A stretch of 34,142 nucleotides of DNA, taken from NCBI RefSeq assembly GCF_000720175.1, contig NZ_JOIX01000078.1, forward strand, positions 1 through 34,142, written 5' to 3'. The position numbers and the translations under genes are program-made. The notes below the pieces were generated by a model. The model searched no databases and had not been told where the DNA came from. It saw only the letters and a program-made list of their open reading frames with translations. Shown piece by piece: positions 8,072 through 16,061 of the stretch. The stretch's first letter is position 1; each line of letters begins with the position of its first letter. Source of the stretch: Streptomyces sp. NRRL S-337. Lineage in GTDB: Bacteria > Actinomycetota > Actinomycetes > Streptomycetales > Streptomycetaceae.

Positions 8072-8128
8072 CGCTACGTGCTACCCAATGGTTGCACGTA
8101 GCGGAGGGAGGTGCAACCAGGAGGTTGC
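8072..8128. promoter_or_regulatory. Candidate ArsR operators (two dyads) before the SRPBCC-arsR operon
   Basis: Site A at 8080-8095 is GCTACC-CAAT-GGTTGC (one mismatch from a perfect dyad). Site B at 8113-8128 is GCAACC-AGGA-GGTTGC (perfect). Their centres are 33 bp apart, about three helical turns, so both face the same side of the DNA. A separate 10-bp inverted repeat, CGCTACGTGC at 8072-8081 and GCACGTAGCG at 8094-8103, overlaps site A and could form a hairpin in the leader. Confidence 0.55.
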
Positions 8129-8139
8129 GCGAAGTGCGG

Positions 8140-8598
8140 TCAGTGGTTGCTGCGCACCCGCACCCCGTACACCGGAACCGACACCGACGGATCGTCGAGG
8201 CAGCCGCCCGACTCCAGGTCGAAGCGCTGCTTGAGCAGGGGCGAGGCCACGAACGGGCGGCCGTCGACGCTGCCGGTCAGACCGCGGGAGAGGACCTGGG
8301 CGCCGGTGAACGGGTCGCGGTTGTCGATCGCGTACGGCCGGCCGGCCCGGTCCGCGAAGAGTGCGGCCTGGCTGCCGTCCGGGAGGAGGGCGGCCACTCC
8401 GCGCCCCGGAGTGAGGTCCTCCGGCGTGCAGACCGGGAGCCAGTCGCCCTCCGGGCAGCGGATCTCGACGAGGGCGGCCGCCGTGCCGTCGGACGTGCTG
8501 GTGGCAGTACCGGTGGCGGTCCCGGCGGCGGTATCGACGGCGGCTTCCGGCGGAACGGGAGTCGCTTCGGGCGAAACGGTGGTGGTCATCAGGCTCAT
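8140..8598 (-). CDS. nirD: Nitrite reductase small subunit NirD
   Basis: This 152-residue Rieske-fold subunit lacks the Cys/His cluster ligands, as is normal for NirD. It stabilises the NirB subunit in cytoplasmic NADH-dependent reduction of nitrite to ammonium. The fold runs VEIRCPEGDWLPVCTPEDLTPGRGVAALLPDG, then FADRAGRPYAIDNRDPFTGAQVLSRGLTGS, then VASPLLKQRFDLESGGCLDDPSVSVPVY. Residues 1-42 are a low-complexity Ala/Thr extension. The ATG at 8598 overlaps the nirB stop (ATGA); another ATG lies three codons inside. Its expression should follow nirB. Confidence 0.93.
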   Translation of the reverse strand: MSLMTTTVSPEATPVPPEAAVDTAAGTATGTATSTSDGTAAALVEIRCPEGDWLPVCTPEDLTPGRGVAALLPDGSQAALFADRAGRPYAIDNRDPFTGAQVLSRGLTGSVDGRPFVASPLLKQRFDLESGGCLDDPSVSVPVYGVRVRSNH

Positions 8599-11246
8599 CG
8601 GGCAGAGGTCCCTTCCAGAGTGCGAACGGGCAGGGTCGGTCCGGCCAGCAGCGTCAGATCCGGCTTGACCTGGTCGCGCTCCGGGACGAAGCGGACCGAC
8701 GGGTCCGGCGCCCCGGGCGCGTTGACGAACGAGACGAAGCGGCCGAGCCGTTCGGGGTCGGCGAGGGTCTCGGCCCATTCGTCGCGGTAGTGGGAGACAT
8801 GGGCGGCCATCAGCGCCTCCAGTTCGTCGCACAGCCCGAGGGAGTCGTGCACGACGACGTCGCGTACGTGGTCGAGGCCGCCCTCGATCCGCTCCAGCCA
8901 TGCGGAGGTGCGCTCCAGACGGTCGGCGGTGCGGATGTAGAACATCAGGAAGCGGTCGATCAGCCGGATCAGTTCCGCGTCGCTCAGGTCCTGGGCGAGC
9001 AGATCGGCGTGGCGCGGGGTGGCGCCGCCGTTCCCGCCGACGTAGAGGTTCCAGCCGCCGGCGGTGGCGATCACGCCGAAGTCCTTGCCGCGGGCCTCCG
9101 CGCACTCCCGTGCGCACCCGGAGACCGCGGACTTCAGCTTGTGCGGTGCCCGCAGCCCCCGGTAGCGCAGCTCCAGATCGATCGCCATCCGGACGGAGTC
9201 CTGCACGCCGTAGCGGCACCAGGTCTCGCCGACGCACGACTTCACGGTGCGCAGCGCCTTGCCGTACGCGTGGCCCGACTCGAAACCGGCATCCACCAGG
9301 CGCGCCCAGATGGCGGGCAGCTGGTCGACCCGGGCGCCGAAGAGGTCGATCCGCTGGCCGCCGGTGATCTTCGTGTAGAGGCCGAAGTCGCGCGCCACCT
9401 CACCGATGATGATGAGCTTCTCCGGGGTGATCTCACCGCCCGGGATGCGCGGCACGATCGAATAGGAGCCGTTGCGCTGGAGGTTGGCGAGGAAGTGGTC
9501 GTTGGTGTCCTGGAGCGCCGCCTGCTCACCGCCCAGTACGTAGCCGTCGGCGCCGACCGCCGGGGCGAGGGAGGCCAGCACCGAACCGACCGCGGGCTTG
9601 CAGATCTCGCAGCCCTCGCCGCCGCGCGCCTCCTGGCGGCCGTACGCGTCCAGCAGCTCGGCGTACGAGGTGATCCGGCGGACCCGGACGATCTCGTAGA
9701 GCTCGGCGCGGGTGTGGGGGAAGCAGCCGCACAGGCCCTGGTCCTCGGACTGCGGCAGCAGCTGGCCGATCAGCTTCACGCAACTGCCGCACCCGGTACC
9801 GGCCTTGGTGCATTGCTTGACCTCGGGAAGCGTGGCGCACGCCTGGATGGCGTCCTTGGTGACGTTGTGGCAACTACAGATCACCGCGTCGCCGGGCAGC
9901 GCGTCCGGGCCCAGTGCGGCGCCGCCGCCCTCCGCGAGACCGGCCGGCAGCACCAGCTGCTCGGGCGCCACCGGGGGCACCGTGCCGGTCAGCGGGCGCA
10001 GCGTGCCGTACGCGTCGGCGTCGCCGACCAGCACCCCGCCCAGCAGCGCGCCGTCGGCGCCGATCACCAGCTTCTTGTAGACGCCGCTGCGGGCGTCGGA
10101 GTAGACCACGTCGAGACAGCCGTCGGCGGCGCCGTGCGCGTCACCGAAGGAGGCCACGTCCACGCCGAGCAGCTTCAGCTTGGTGGACAGGTCCGCGCCG
10201 GTGAAGCCGGGGCGCTCCCCGGCGGGCTCCGCCGGCCCGTCGGCGAGGGTGGCGGTCCCGGTCAGGCGCTCGGCGAGCTCGGCGGCCGCCACCCGGGCCA
10301 TGTCGTAGCCCGGCGCGACCAGCCCGTAGACCCGGCCGTCGACGGCCAGCGCGCACTCGCCGATGGCGTAGACGGCGGGGTCCTCGGTGCGGCACTGCGC
10401 GTCGATGACGATGCCGCCGCGCTCCCCGACGGGCAGCCCACAGTCCCGGGCGAGCTGGTCGCGCGGCCGGACGCCGGCCGAGAAGACGACCAGGTCGGTG
10501 TCGATCCGGGAGTCGTCCGACAGGCCCATGGCGGTCACCGCCCCGGCCCCGTCCGCGACGATCTCCTTGCCGCCGACGCCGGTGTGGACCGTGAGGCCCA
10601 TCTCCTCGACGGTACGGCGCAGCGCGCGGCCGCCGCCCTCGTCGACCTGGAGCGCCATCAGCCGCGGCGCGAACTCCACGATGTGGGTGCGCAGTCCGAG
10701 CCCCTTGAGCGCACCGGCCGCCTCCAGGCCGAGCAGTCCGCCGCCGACCACCACACCGGTGCGCGCGTTCTTGGCGTACTCCTCGATGGCCAGCAGGTCG
10801 TCGAGGGTCCGGTAGACGAAGCAGCCCGCGCTGTCCTTGCCGGGCACCGGCGGGACGAACGGATACGACCCGGTGGCCAGCACCAGGGCGTCGTAGCGCA
10901 CGGTCCGCCCCGAGCGGGCGGTGACCGTACGGGCGGCCCGGTCGACGGCGGTGGCCGGGTCGCCGAGGAGCAGTTCGATGCCGTGCCGGGCCAGGAAGTC
11001 GGGATCGGTCAGGCTCAGATCGTCCGCGCTGCGGCCGGCGAAGTACGAGGTCAGCTGGACCCGGTCGTAGGCCGGGCGGGTCTCCTCGCACAGGACGACC
11101 ACCCGCGCCCGTGCGGTGACGCCGCGGTCGGCGAGCTCTTCCAGGAAGCGCTGGCCGACCATGCCGTGGCCTATCAGGGCGATGGTGGGGGCGGTGTCCG
11201 GTGAGGTGGCCGGTGCGGCGTCCGGGAGCGATGGAGTGGAGGTCAT
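8595..11246 (-). CDS. nirB: Nitrite reductase [NAD(P)H] large subunit NirB
   Basis: This 883-residue protein is the siroheme/FAD/iron-sulfur subunit that reduces nitrite to ammonium in the cytoplasm. In order: an FAD site (IALIGHGMVGQ, 22-32), an NAD site (VVVGGGLLGLEAAG, ~165), FAD-closing YAIGECA, a BFD-like [2Fe-2S] site (C457-x-C459 and C486-x2-C489), the nitrite/sulfite reductase ferredoxin-like repeat, and the siroheme/[4Fe-4S] site C671-x5-C677...C711-x3-C715. All ligands are intact and the length is normal. There is no good Shine-Dalgarno sequence; CAGGCT lies 7 nt before the ATG, so the message may be leaderless. A GlnR-type box is centred about 43 nt upstream, fitting nitrogen control. 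It is coupled to nirD by a 4-bp overlap. Confidence 0.96.
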   Translation of the reverse strand: MTSTPSLPDAAPATSPDTAPTIALIGHGMVGQRFLEELADRGVTARARVVVLCEETRPAYDRVQLTSYFAGRSADDLSLTDPDFLARHGIELLLGDPATAVDRAARTVTARSGRTVRYDALVLATGSYPFVPPVPGKDSAGCFVYRTLDDLLAIEEYAKNARTGVVVGGGLLGLEAAGALKGLGLRTHIVEFAPRLMALQVDEGGGRALRRTVEEMGLTVHTGVGGKEIVADGAGAVTAMGLSDDSRIDTDLVVFSAGVRPRDQLARDCGLPVGERGGIVIDAQCRTEDPAVYAIGECALAVDGRVYGLVAPGYDMARVAAAELAERLTGTATLADGPAEPAGERPGFTGADLSTKLKLLGVDVASFGDAHGAADGCLDVVYSDARSGVYKKLVIGADGALLGGVLVGDADAYGTLRPLTGTVPPVAPEQLVLPAGLAEGGGAALGPDALPGDAVICSCHNVTKDAIQACATLPEVKQCTKAGTGCGSCVKLIGQLLPQSEDQGLCGCFPHTRAELYEIVRVRRITSYAELLDAYGRQEARGGEGCEICKPAVGSVLASLAPAVGADGYVLGGEQAALQDTNDHFLANLQRNGSYSIVPRIPGGEITPEKLIIIGEVARDFGLYTKITGGQRIDLFGARVDQLPAIWARLVDAGFESGHAYGKALRTVKSCVGETWCRYGVQDSVRMAIDLELRYRGLRAPHKLKSAVSGCARECAEARGKDFGVIATAGGWNLYVGGNGGATPRHADLLAQDLSDAELIRLIDRFLMFYIRTADRLERTSAWLERIEGGLDHVRDVVVHDSLGLCDELEALMAAHVSHYRDEWAETLADPERLGRFVSFVNAPGAPDPSVRFVPERDQVKPDLTLLAGPTLPVRTLEGTSAR

Positions 11247-11269
11247 GGTCGTCAGCCTGCGGGGCCGCT

Positions 11270-11307
11270 GTTACCCGCCGGCATCTGGTCTGTTTCCCGG
11301 GCGGAAC
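11270..11307 (-). promoter_or_regulatory. GlnR-type operator of nirBD
   Basis: Read on the minus strand, the blocks are GTTCC-n6-GAAAC-n6-GATGC-n6-GTAAC. This reproduces the spacing of the Streptomyces GlnR consensus (gTnAc-n6-GaAAc, twice); the third block is the weakest. The centre is about 42.5 nt upstream of the A of the nirB ATG, where an activator would sit if transcription starts at that codon. Confidence 0.65.
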
Positions 11308-11378
11308 GCCTGCCTCAGTGCGGGGCTGGGGGGCGTGTGAGGGGCGGTCCCGGTTCTCGTACGGGGAGCGGCGCCTGG

Positions 11379-11394
11379 TGAGTACCCCTACTCA
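11379..11394. promoter_or_regulatory. Perfect palindrome TGAGTA-CCCC-TACTCA before the two-component operon
   Basis: Six-bp arms with a 4-bp spacer lie 34 bp before the ATG at 11429, at about the -35 position if that gene is leaderless. It has the size and symmetry of a NarL/LuxR-type response-regulator dimer site. The operon encodes such a regulator, so autoregulation is the simplest reading. Confidence 0.5.
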
Positions 11395-11428
11395 TGCCGC
11401 CCTGGGGTCCGCCCGCCATCATGGGCGC

Positions 11429-11869
11429 ATGAAGATACCGGGGACACCTACGGCGGCCGCCGCCGTGCTGCCCGTGGCCTTACCGGTCGCGGTGTGGGGG
11501 CTGCTGGGACAGGACGACTACCAGGGCGTACCGCCGTCCCGGCTGGACTATTTCGTCCGGCCCCCGGAGCTGCCACCGGGCCTGGACACCGCGCTGGGCG
11601 TGCTGGCCCTGACCGCCGTGGTGGTGAGCGCGGTGACGCTGGCCCGCGCCACCTGCCACCACGTCTTCGACCGGCGCTGGTGGCAGGTGCTGTCCCCGCT
11701 GCTGGCGGCCGGGCTGCTGGCCGGCTGGGGGTGGCGGGTGCTGACCGCCGGGACCATCGGCGCGAACATCGGGGCGGGCGTGGTCCTGATGGCCTTCGGC
11801 CCGGTGGTGGCCGCGCTGGTGCTGGCCGCCGCCGGCCGCGGGATCTGGCTCGCCCGGCACTCCGGTTGA
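11429..11869 (+). CDS. Small membrane protein of the two-component operon
   Basis: This 146-residue hydrophobic protein has about four membrane segments: an N-terminal one (~9-26), one at ~50-68 (LGVLALTAVVVSAVTLA), one around LLAAGLLAGWGW (~90-105), and a C-terminal one (GAGVVLMAFGPVVAALVLAAAG). A periplasmic loop (DDYQGVPPSRLDYFVRPPELPPG) lies between the first two. I do not recognise a family. It is the first gene before the kinase, and its stop overlaps a TTG start of that kinase (TTGA). I infer an accessory signal-input protein. CATCAT lies 6 nt before the ATG, a near-match to the leaderless pattern. Confidence 0.65.
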   Translation: MKIPGTPTAAAAVLPVALPVAVWGLLGQDDYQGVPPSRLDYFVRPPELPPGLDTALGVLALTAVVVSAVTLARATCHHVFDRRWWQVLSPLLAAGLLAGWGWRVLTAGTIGANIGAGVVLMAFGPVVAALVLAAAGRGIWLARHSG

Positions 11870-13239
11870 GCACGGCCCTGCCGGGTGCCGCGGGCTCCCC
11901 GGGCCCGGTGCCGCGGGCCCGCCCCCTGCGCACCGTTCTCACCGCGCCCTTCCTCCCCCGCAGCCTCGCGGCCGTGGCCCACGCCCTGCTCGCCGCGCCG
12001 CTCGCGCTGTGCGGACTGGTCCTGGTGCCGGGCGGACTGGCGCTGGGCGCGGTGCTGTCGTGGACCGCTCTCGGGCCCTGGCTCATCGCGCTGACCGTAC
12101 GCGGCGCCCTCGGCCTGGGAGCGGTCCAACTGGCGCTCGCCCGAAGCCTGTTGGGCGTGGACAGCGGACCGGCGGGGCGGCGCGTCGCGCGCGGGGCGTT
12201 CGGCTGGCGGCGGGCGCTGCTCGGCGACCCGGCCGGCTGGCGGGCCGTCGCCGCCGCGCTGCTCGCCCCGATCACCGCCCTGCTGCCGCTGCTCGCCGTC
12301 CTGGTGGGCTACGTCTACGGCCTGCTGGCGCTCGCCCACCCCGTCCTGCGCCGCTGGAACTACGTCACCCTGCGCGGCGCGGACGGCTCGGTGCGCCGGG
12401 TGTCGCTGCAGATCCACGGCGTCGAGTTCGACAGCTGGCCGCGCTGGACCCTGGTGGTCGCCGCCGGTGCGCTGCTCGTGCTGCTCGCGCCCTGGCTGGT
12501 GCGGCGGGCGGGCGCCCCGCACCGGCTGCTGCTGCGCGCCCTGCTGGGGCCGAGCGCCGCGGAGGCCCGTATCCGCACCCTGGAGGAGACTCGCGCGCAC
12601 GCCGTCGACGACGCCGTGGCCACCCTCCGCCGCATCGAACGCGATCTCCACGACGGCACCCAGGCCCGGCTCGTCGGTCTGGGCATGCACCTCACCCTCA
12701 TCCGCGAACTGATCACCCAGGACGCCGACCGGGACCGGCTGCTCACCGTGGTGGAGACGGCCCGGAACAACGCCACCCAGGCCGTCACCGATCTGCGCCA
12801 CCTCGTACGGGGCATCCATCCGCCCGCGCTCGACCAGGGCCTTGCGACCGCCCTGGCCACCCTCACCGCGGACACCCCGCTGCCGGTCGCCCTGCACACC
12901 GCCCTCGGCCCGCGCCCCTCCCCGGCCCTGGAATCCCTCGCCTACTTCTGCGCGGCCGAACTGCTCGCCAACGCCGTCAAGCACAGCGGCGCGGCACGGG
13001 TGACGGTCGAGGCGCGGAACGAGCCCGCGGACGCCGGGCCGGAAGGCGCGGCCCTCCTGCTGACCGTACGGGACGACGGGTGCGGCGGTGCGGTGGTCGG
13101 CGCGGGCACCGGCCTGACCGGGCTGCTGGGCCGGATCCGTACCGTCGACGGCACGCTGACCTGCGACAGCCCGCCCGGTGGCCCTACGGTGATCACCGTC
13201 CGCCTTCCCTGTCCGGCAACGGGCCGGGCACCCACGTGA
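11866..13239 (+). CDS. Two-component sensor histidine kinase (NarL-partner, HisKA_3 type)
   Basis: This 457-residue protein has hydrophobic segments at about 32-60, 60-85, 128-155 and 195-212, then a dimerisation helix with RRIERDLHDGTQARLVGLGMHL (phospho-acceptor H262). An HATPase_c domain follows: ELLANAVKHSGA (N-box), VRDDGCGGA (G1), GLTGLLGRIRTVDG (G2). It would autophosphorylate and pass phosphate to the regulator downstream. The membrane part resembles the sensor-domain type common in Streptomyces kinases. TTG at 11866 overlaps the previous stop and was chosen for coupling; GTG at 11908 in the same frame is an alternative, and neither has a strong Shine-Dalgarno sequence. A 15-bp triple repeat covers its stop codon. 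Confidence 0.88.
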   Translation: MSTALPGAAGSPGPVPRARPLRTVLTAPFLPRSLAAVAHALLAAPLALCGLVLVPGGLALGAVLSWTALGPWLIALTVRGALGLGAVQLALARSLLGVDSGPAGRRVARGAFGWRRALLGDPAGWRAVAAALLAPITALLPLLAVLVGYVYGLLALAHPVLRRWNYVTLRGADGSVRRVSLQIHGVEFDSWPRWTLVVAAGALLVLLAPWLVRRAGAPHRLLLRALLGPSAAEARIRTLEETRAHAVDDAVATLRRIERDLHDGTQARLVGLGMHLTLIRELITQDADRDRLLTVVETARNNATQAVTDLRHLVRGIHPPALDQGLATALATLTADTPLPVALHTALGPRPSPALESLAYFCAAELLANAVKHSGAARVTVEARNEPADAGPEGAALLLTVRDDGCGGAVVGAGTGLTGLLGRIRTVDGTLTCDSPPGGPTVITVRLPCPATGRAPT

Positions 13240-13270
13240 AGGGCACCCACATGAAGGGCACCCACGTGAA
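13226..13270 (+). repeat. Three tandem 15-bp repeats spanning the kinase stop codon
   Basis: GGGCACCCACGTGAA, GGGCACCCACATGAA and GGGCACCCACGTGAA lie head to tail at 13226, 13241 and 13256. The kinase TGA (13237-13239) is inside the first. The array takes up most of the 70-bp gap to the response regulator. Confidence 0.9.
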
Positions 13271-13309
13271 GGGCGGGCGGGGCAGACACGACGACCCGAC
13301 GGGGGACCC

Positions 13310-13975
13310 ATGCGCATCGTCATAGCCGAGGACTCCGCGATCCTGCGCGAGGGCCTGGTCCAGCTGCTGGAGCTGCGCGGGGTGACCGTCGCGGCCGCCG
13401 TCGCGGACGCCGAGGCGCTGCTCGCGGCGGTCGCCGAACACCGCCCGGACGCCGCAGTGGTGGACATCCGCCTGCCGCCCGGCCATACGGACGAGGGCCT
13501 GCGGGCGGCCGTCCGGCTCCGCCGCGACCACCCCGGTACCGGTGTGCTGATCTTCTCCCAGTACGTGGAGACCGCCTACGCCGACCGGCTGTTCGGCGCG
13601 GGCTTCGCCGGCGTCGGCTACCTCCTCAAGGAACGGGTGATGGACATCGGCGAGTTCGTGGCCGCGCTGGAACGGGTGGCGGCCGGCGGCACCGCGCTGG
13701 ACCCGGACGTGGTGTCCCAGCTGTTCGGCGCGAGCCGCCGGTCCCGGGCGCTGGACGCGCTCACCCCGCGCGAGCACGAGGTGCTGGCCCTGATGGCGCA
13801 GGGCCGCACCAACCAGTCCATCGCTACCGCCCTGACCGTCTCCGAGCGGGCGGTCGAGAAGCACGTCGCCCATGTCTTCGCCAAGCTCGGCCTCCCGCCC
13901 TCGGAGACGGACCACCGCCGGGTGCTCGCGGTGCTGCGTTACTTGGAGGTCGCGGGCCCCGCCGGCGTGAGCTGA
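13310..13975 (+). CDS. LuxR/NarL-family response regulator
   Basis: This 221-residue protein has an N-terminal receiver (1-~120) with acidic pair E7-D8, phospho-acceptor D52 (VVDIRLP), S83 and K107 (YLLKER). The C-terminal LuxR helix-turn-helix (~151-205) reads LTPREHEVLALMAQGRTNQSIATALTVSERAVEKHVAHVFAKLGL. It would be phosphorylated by the kinase upstream. The ATG at 13310 has GGGGGA 5 nt upstream. The palindrome at 11379-11394 is its likely own-operon target. The last 37 bp overlap tail-to-tail with the glycosidase-like gene on the other strand. Confidence 0.93.
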   Translation: MRIVIAEDSAILREGLVQLLELRGVTVAAAVADAEALLAAVAEHRPDAAVVDIRLPPGHTDEGLRAAVRLRRDHPGTGVLIFSQYVETAYADRLFGAGFAGVGYLLKERVMDIGEFVAALERVAAGGTALDPDVVSQLFGASRRSRALDALTPREHEVLALMAQGRTNQSIATALTVSERAVEKHVAHVFAKLGLPPSETDHRRVLAVLRYLEVAGPAGVS

Positions 13976-16041
13976 GCCGGGCACAGCCGGCGCGGCTGCG
14001 CGTCGGTGCGCAGCTTGGCGTCGACGCAGCCGCCCGGCAGCCCGTCGTGGGCCGTGCCGCCGAAGTTGGCGGTGACGGTCAGGGTGCCGTTGCCGAAGAC
14101 CGTGCGCTGGACGGTGCGGTCGCCGGTCAGCCACCGGAAGGACGTCATCCGCTCGGTCCCCGCGGCCCGGTGCAACGGGGCGAAGTACCGCTGCAGCGCG
14201 GCCAGTTCACCACCGTGCTCGGTCAGCGATCGACCGTCCAGAACATAGTTGAGCGGCGTGTTGTAGAGCATCGCCAGCAGCGCCCGGGTGGTCTTCTGCG
14301 CCGGCAGCTTCTCGTACGACAGCTCCCAGCGTTCGGCGTTGACCAGCGAGCCGTGCAGCGCGGTCTCGTACAGCGGCACCCGGTACTTCGGGTCGTACAT
14401 CGCCTTCGCCACCTCGGCGGGCAGCCGCACCGGCTTGAAGAACGCCTTGGGTGCGTTCTCCGGGTAGTAGTTGCCCCAGGTCGGCTTGTCACGCTCCAGC
14501 GCCCACAGGCCGTCGGCGACCGGGGTGCCCGAGCCGTGGTCGTATGCGAGCACCTCGTTGGCCCACGGCTGGGCCGATTCCGAGCCCAGCACGAAGTCCC
14601 GGGACAGGCGCCGCATCCGGGCCAGCCGGTTGGCCCGGTCGCCCGCCTTCGTCATCTCGTGTCCCGCGGCGTGGTCCCGGAAGACCTCGCCGGTCGCGTC
14701 GACGTCGAGGAAGTAGCTGTCCGCCCCGTTGGCGGTCATCGTGCGCGTACGGTCGGCGAGGTAGTGCTTCGTCGGCTCGGCCTTCTCGAAGGCGCGCGAG
14801 CTGAGGTAGCAGCCGCGGCCGCCGAAGCCGGTCTCCGGGGTGCCGTCCGCCTTTCGTATACAGAAGTCGGGATACACCCGGTCCGGCCACGCCGAGGTGG
14901 GACTGTCGGCGGTCTTCGGATCCTGTCCGTTGGCGAACGTGTCGTACGGCCCGACGAGGTAGCCCGCCTTCTTGGCGGCCCGCACCGCCGCGGCGTCCAT
15001 CGGATGCGGGCCGGCGTCATACCCGAGCCACATCCGCCCCACGCCGAGCCGCTTGAGCGTCTCGACACCGGCGGCGGTCCGCGCCTCCCCCCACACATAC
15101 GCATGGAACGCCCCGAGCAGCTTGGCGGTGGCCGGGTTCTGCCGGATCTTCCGCTGCAGACTGCCGAGCTTCCCGCGCTGCGCGAGGTACGCGCGGTAGT
15201 CGTCCGCCGGCGCGACCGGATCGCCGTCGGTGAGCGCGAACGAGACCTCGTAGTCCCGGGTTCCCGCACCCCCGTCGAACGCATGGGTGGCGGTGCTCCG
15301 CAACCGCCCGCCCACGGACGCGAACCGCAACGACGTCCCGATGTCCGTGGGCACGAGATAACTCACCCCGTGCCCCTGCCCGTCGCCCTTGCCCCCACCA
15401 CTGCGGTCGCGGGAGCCGTCCAGCGCGTACCCCCACAGCGGCAACGCCAGATCCGCCCCCACATCGACCGTGCTCCCGGCCAGCCCGCCCTTCTCCGCCC
15501 CCGCGTTCCAGAAGGCGTCCCGCACGGGGATGTCCAGCCCTTCCCCGCGCGGCAGTTGGACGGACGAGGAGGCCCGGTCCGTCCCGGTCACCGGCCAGCT
15601 CACCGACCCGTCCCGCTCCGCCCGCAGCCGGATCCGCAGCCGCCCGTGCTCCACCCCGGCCGTCACCGCCAGCCCCTTCGCGGGATAACTCCAGCGCGCC
15701 CCGTCCGCCGTACGCGTCACCGCCCCCGGCTTCCCGAGCCCGCCCCCGGCCGCCGCCGCTGCCTCGGACAGCACCATCCGCCGCCCGTCCCCGGCGCGCG
15801 CACTCACCGCAAGCGTCCCGGTGTCCACGACGGCGGTACCCCCGGCAACGGGCAACTCCAACTTGCTCCCGTGCAGCGTCCCGGCGGCGGCACTGTCACA
15901 TCCGGTCACACCGAGGGCGGTCGAGGCGAGCGCGAGGGACGCGGCGAGGACGCGAGTGGTCCGGGGGGCCCGGGAGAATCGGCGGCGACGCGGGCCGCCC
16001 GTGGGGGAGTTGACGCCCCCGGAGAATGTGAATGAGGTCAT
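13939..16041 (-). CDS. Lipoprotein with GH129/GH101-like glycoside hydrolase domain
   Basis: This is a 700-residue exported protein. A long basic N-region with RRRRF (Tat-like, ~18-22), a hydrophobic stretch (VLAASLALASTALG) and the lipobox VTGC predict lipidation at C48. Residues ~55-290 look like a beta-sandwich. Residues ~300-600 look like a TIM barrel: MWLGYDAGPHP, AKKAGYLVGPYDTF, YFLDVDATGE (D446), GSESAQPW (E488). The candidate nucleophile and acid/base are 42 residues apart, close to the spacing I recall for GH129. GH129 and GH101 act on alpha-N-acetylgalactosamine-linked glycans, so sugar release outside the cell is inferred, not proven. The C-terminal gene end overlaps the response regulator by 37 bp. 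The ATG has only a close-set G-run upstream. Confidence 0.7.
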   Translation of the reverse strand: MTSFTFSGGVNSPTGGPRRRRFSRAPRTTRVLAASLALASTALGVTGCDSAAAGTLHGSKLELPVAGGTAVVDTGTLAVSARAGDGRRMVLSEAAAAAGGGLGKPGAVTRTADGARWSYPAKGLAVTAGVEHGRLRIRLRAERDGSVSWPVTGTDRASSSVQLPRGEGLDIPVRDAFWNAGAEKGGLAGSTVDVGADLALPLWGYALDGSRDRSGGGKGDGQGHGVSYLVPTDIGTSLRFASVGGRLRSTATHAFDGGAGTRDYEVSFALTDGDPVAPADDYRAYLAQRGKLGSLQRKIRQNPATAKLLGAFHAYVWGEARTAAGVETLKRLGVGRMWLGYDAGPHPMDAAAVRAAKKAGYLVGPYDTFANGQDPKTADSPTSAWPDRVYPDFCIRKADGTPETGFGGRGCYLSSRAFEKAEPTKHYLADRTRTMTANGADSYFLDVDATGEVFRDHAAGHEMTKAGDRANRLARMRRLSRDFVLGSESAQPWANEVLAYDHGSGTPVADGLWALERDKPTWGNYYPENAPKAFFKPVRLPAEVAKAMYDPKYRVPLYETALHGSLVNAERWELSYEKLPAQKTTRALLAMLYNTPLNYVLDGRSLTEHGGELAALQRYFAPLHRAAGTERMTSFRWLTGDRTVQRTVFGNGTLTVTANFGGTAHDGLPGGCVDAKLRTDAQPRRLCPAQLTPAGPATSK

Positions 16042-16061
16042 GCCCCCTGGATAGTGAGCGC

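Noticed and set aside
8790..11204. Plus-strand open frame opposite nirB
   Set aside because: The minus strand encodes a complete NirB with all cofactor ligands; the plus frame has no domain.
11494..11865. N-terminal extension of the sensor kinase
   Set aside because: This part overlaps the 146-residue membrane protein in another frame and reads as Gly/Arg-rich noncoding sequence.
14047..16035. Plus-strand open frame opposite the glycosidase-like gene
   Set aside because: It is Arg/Pro-rich and lacks a start signal. The minus frame has a lipobox, barrel motifs and TAA stop.
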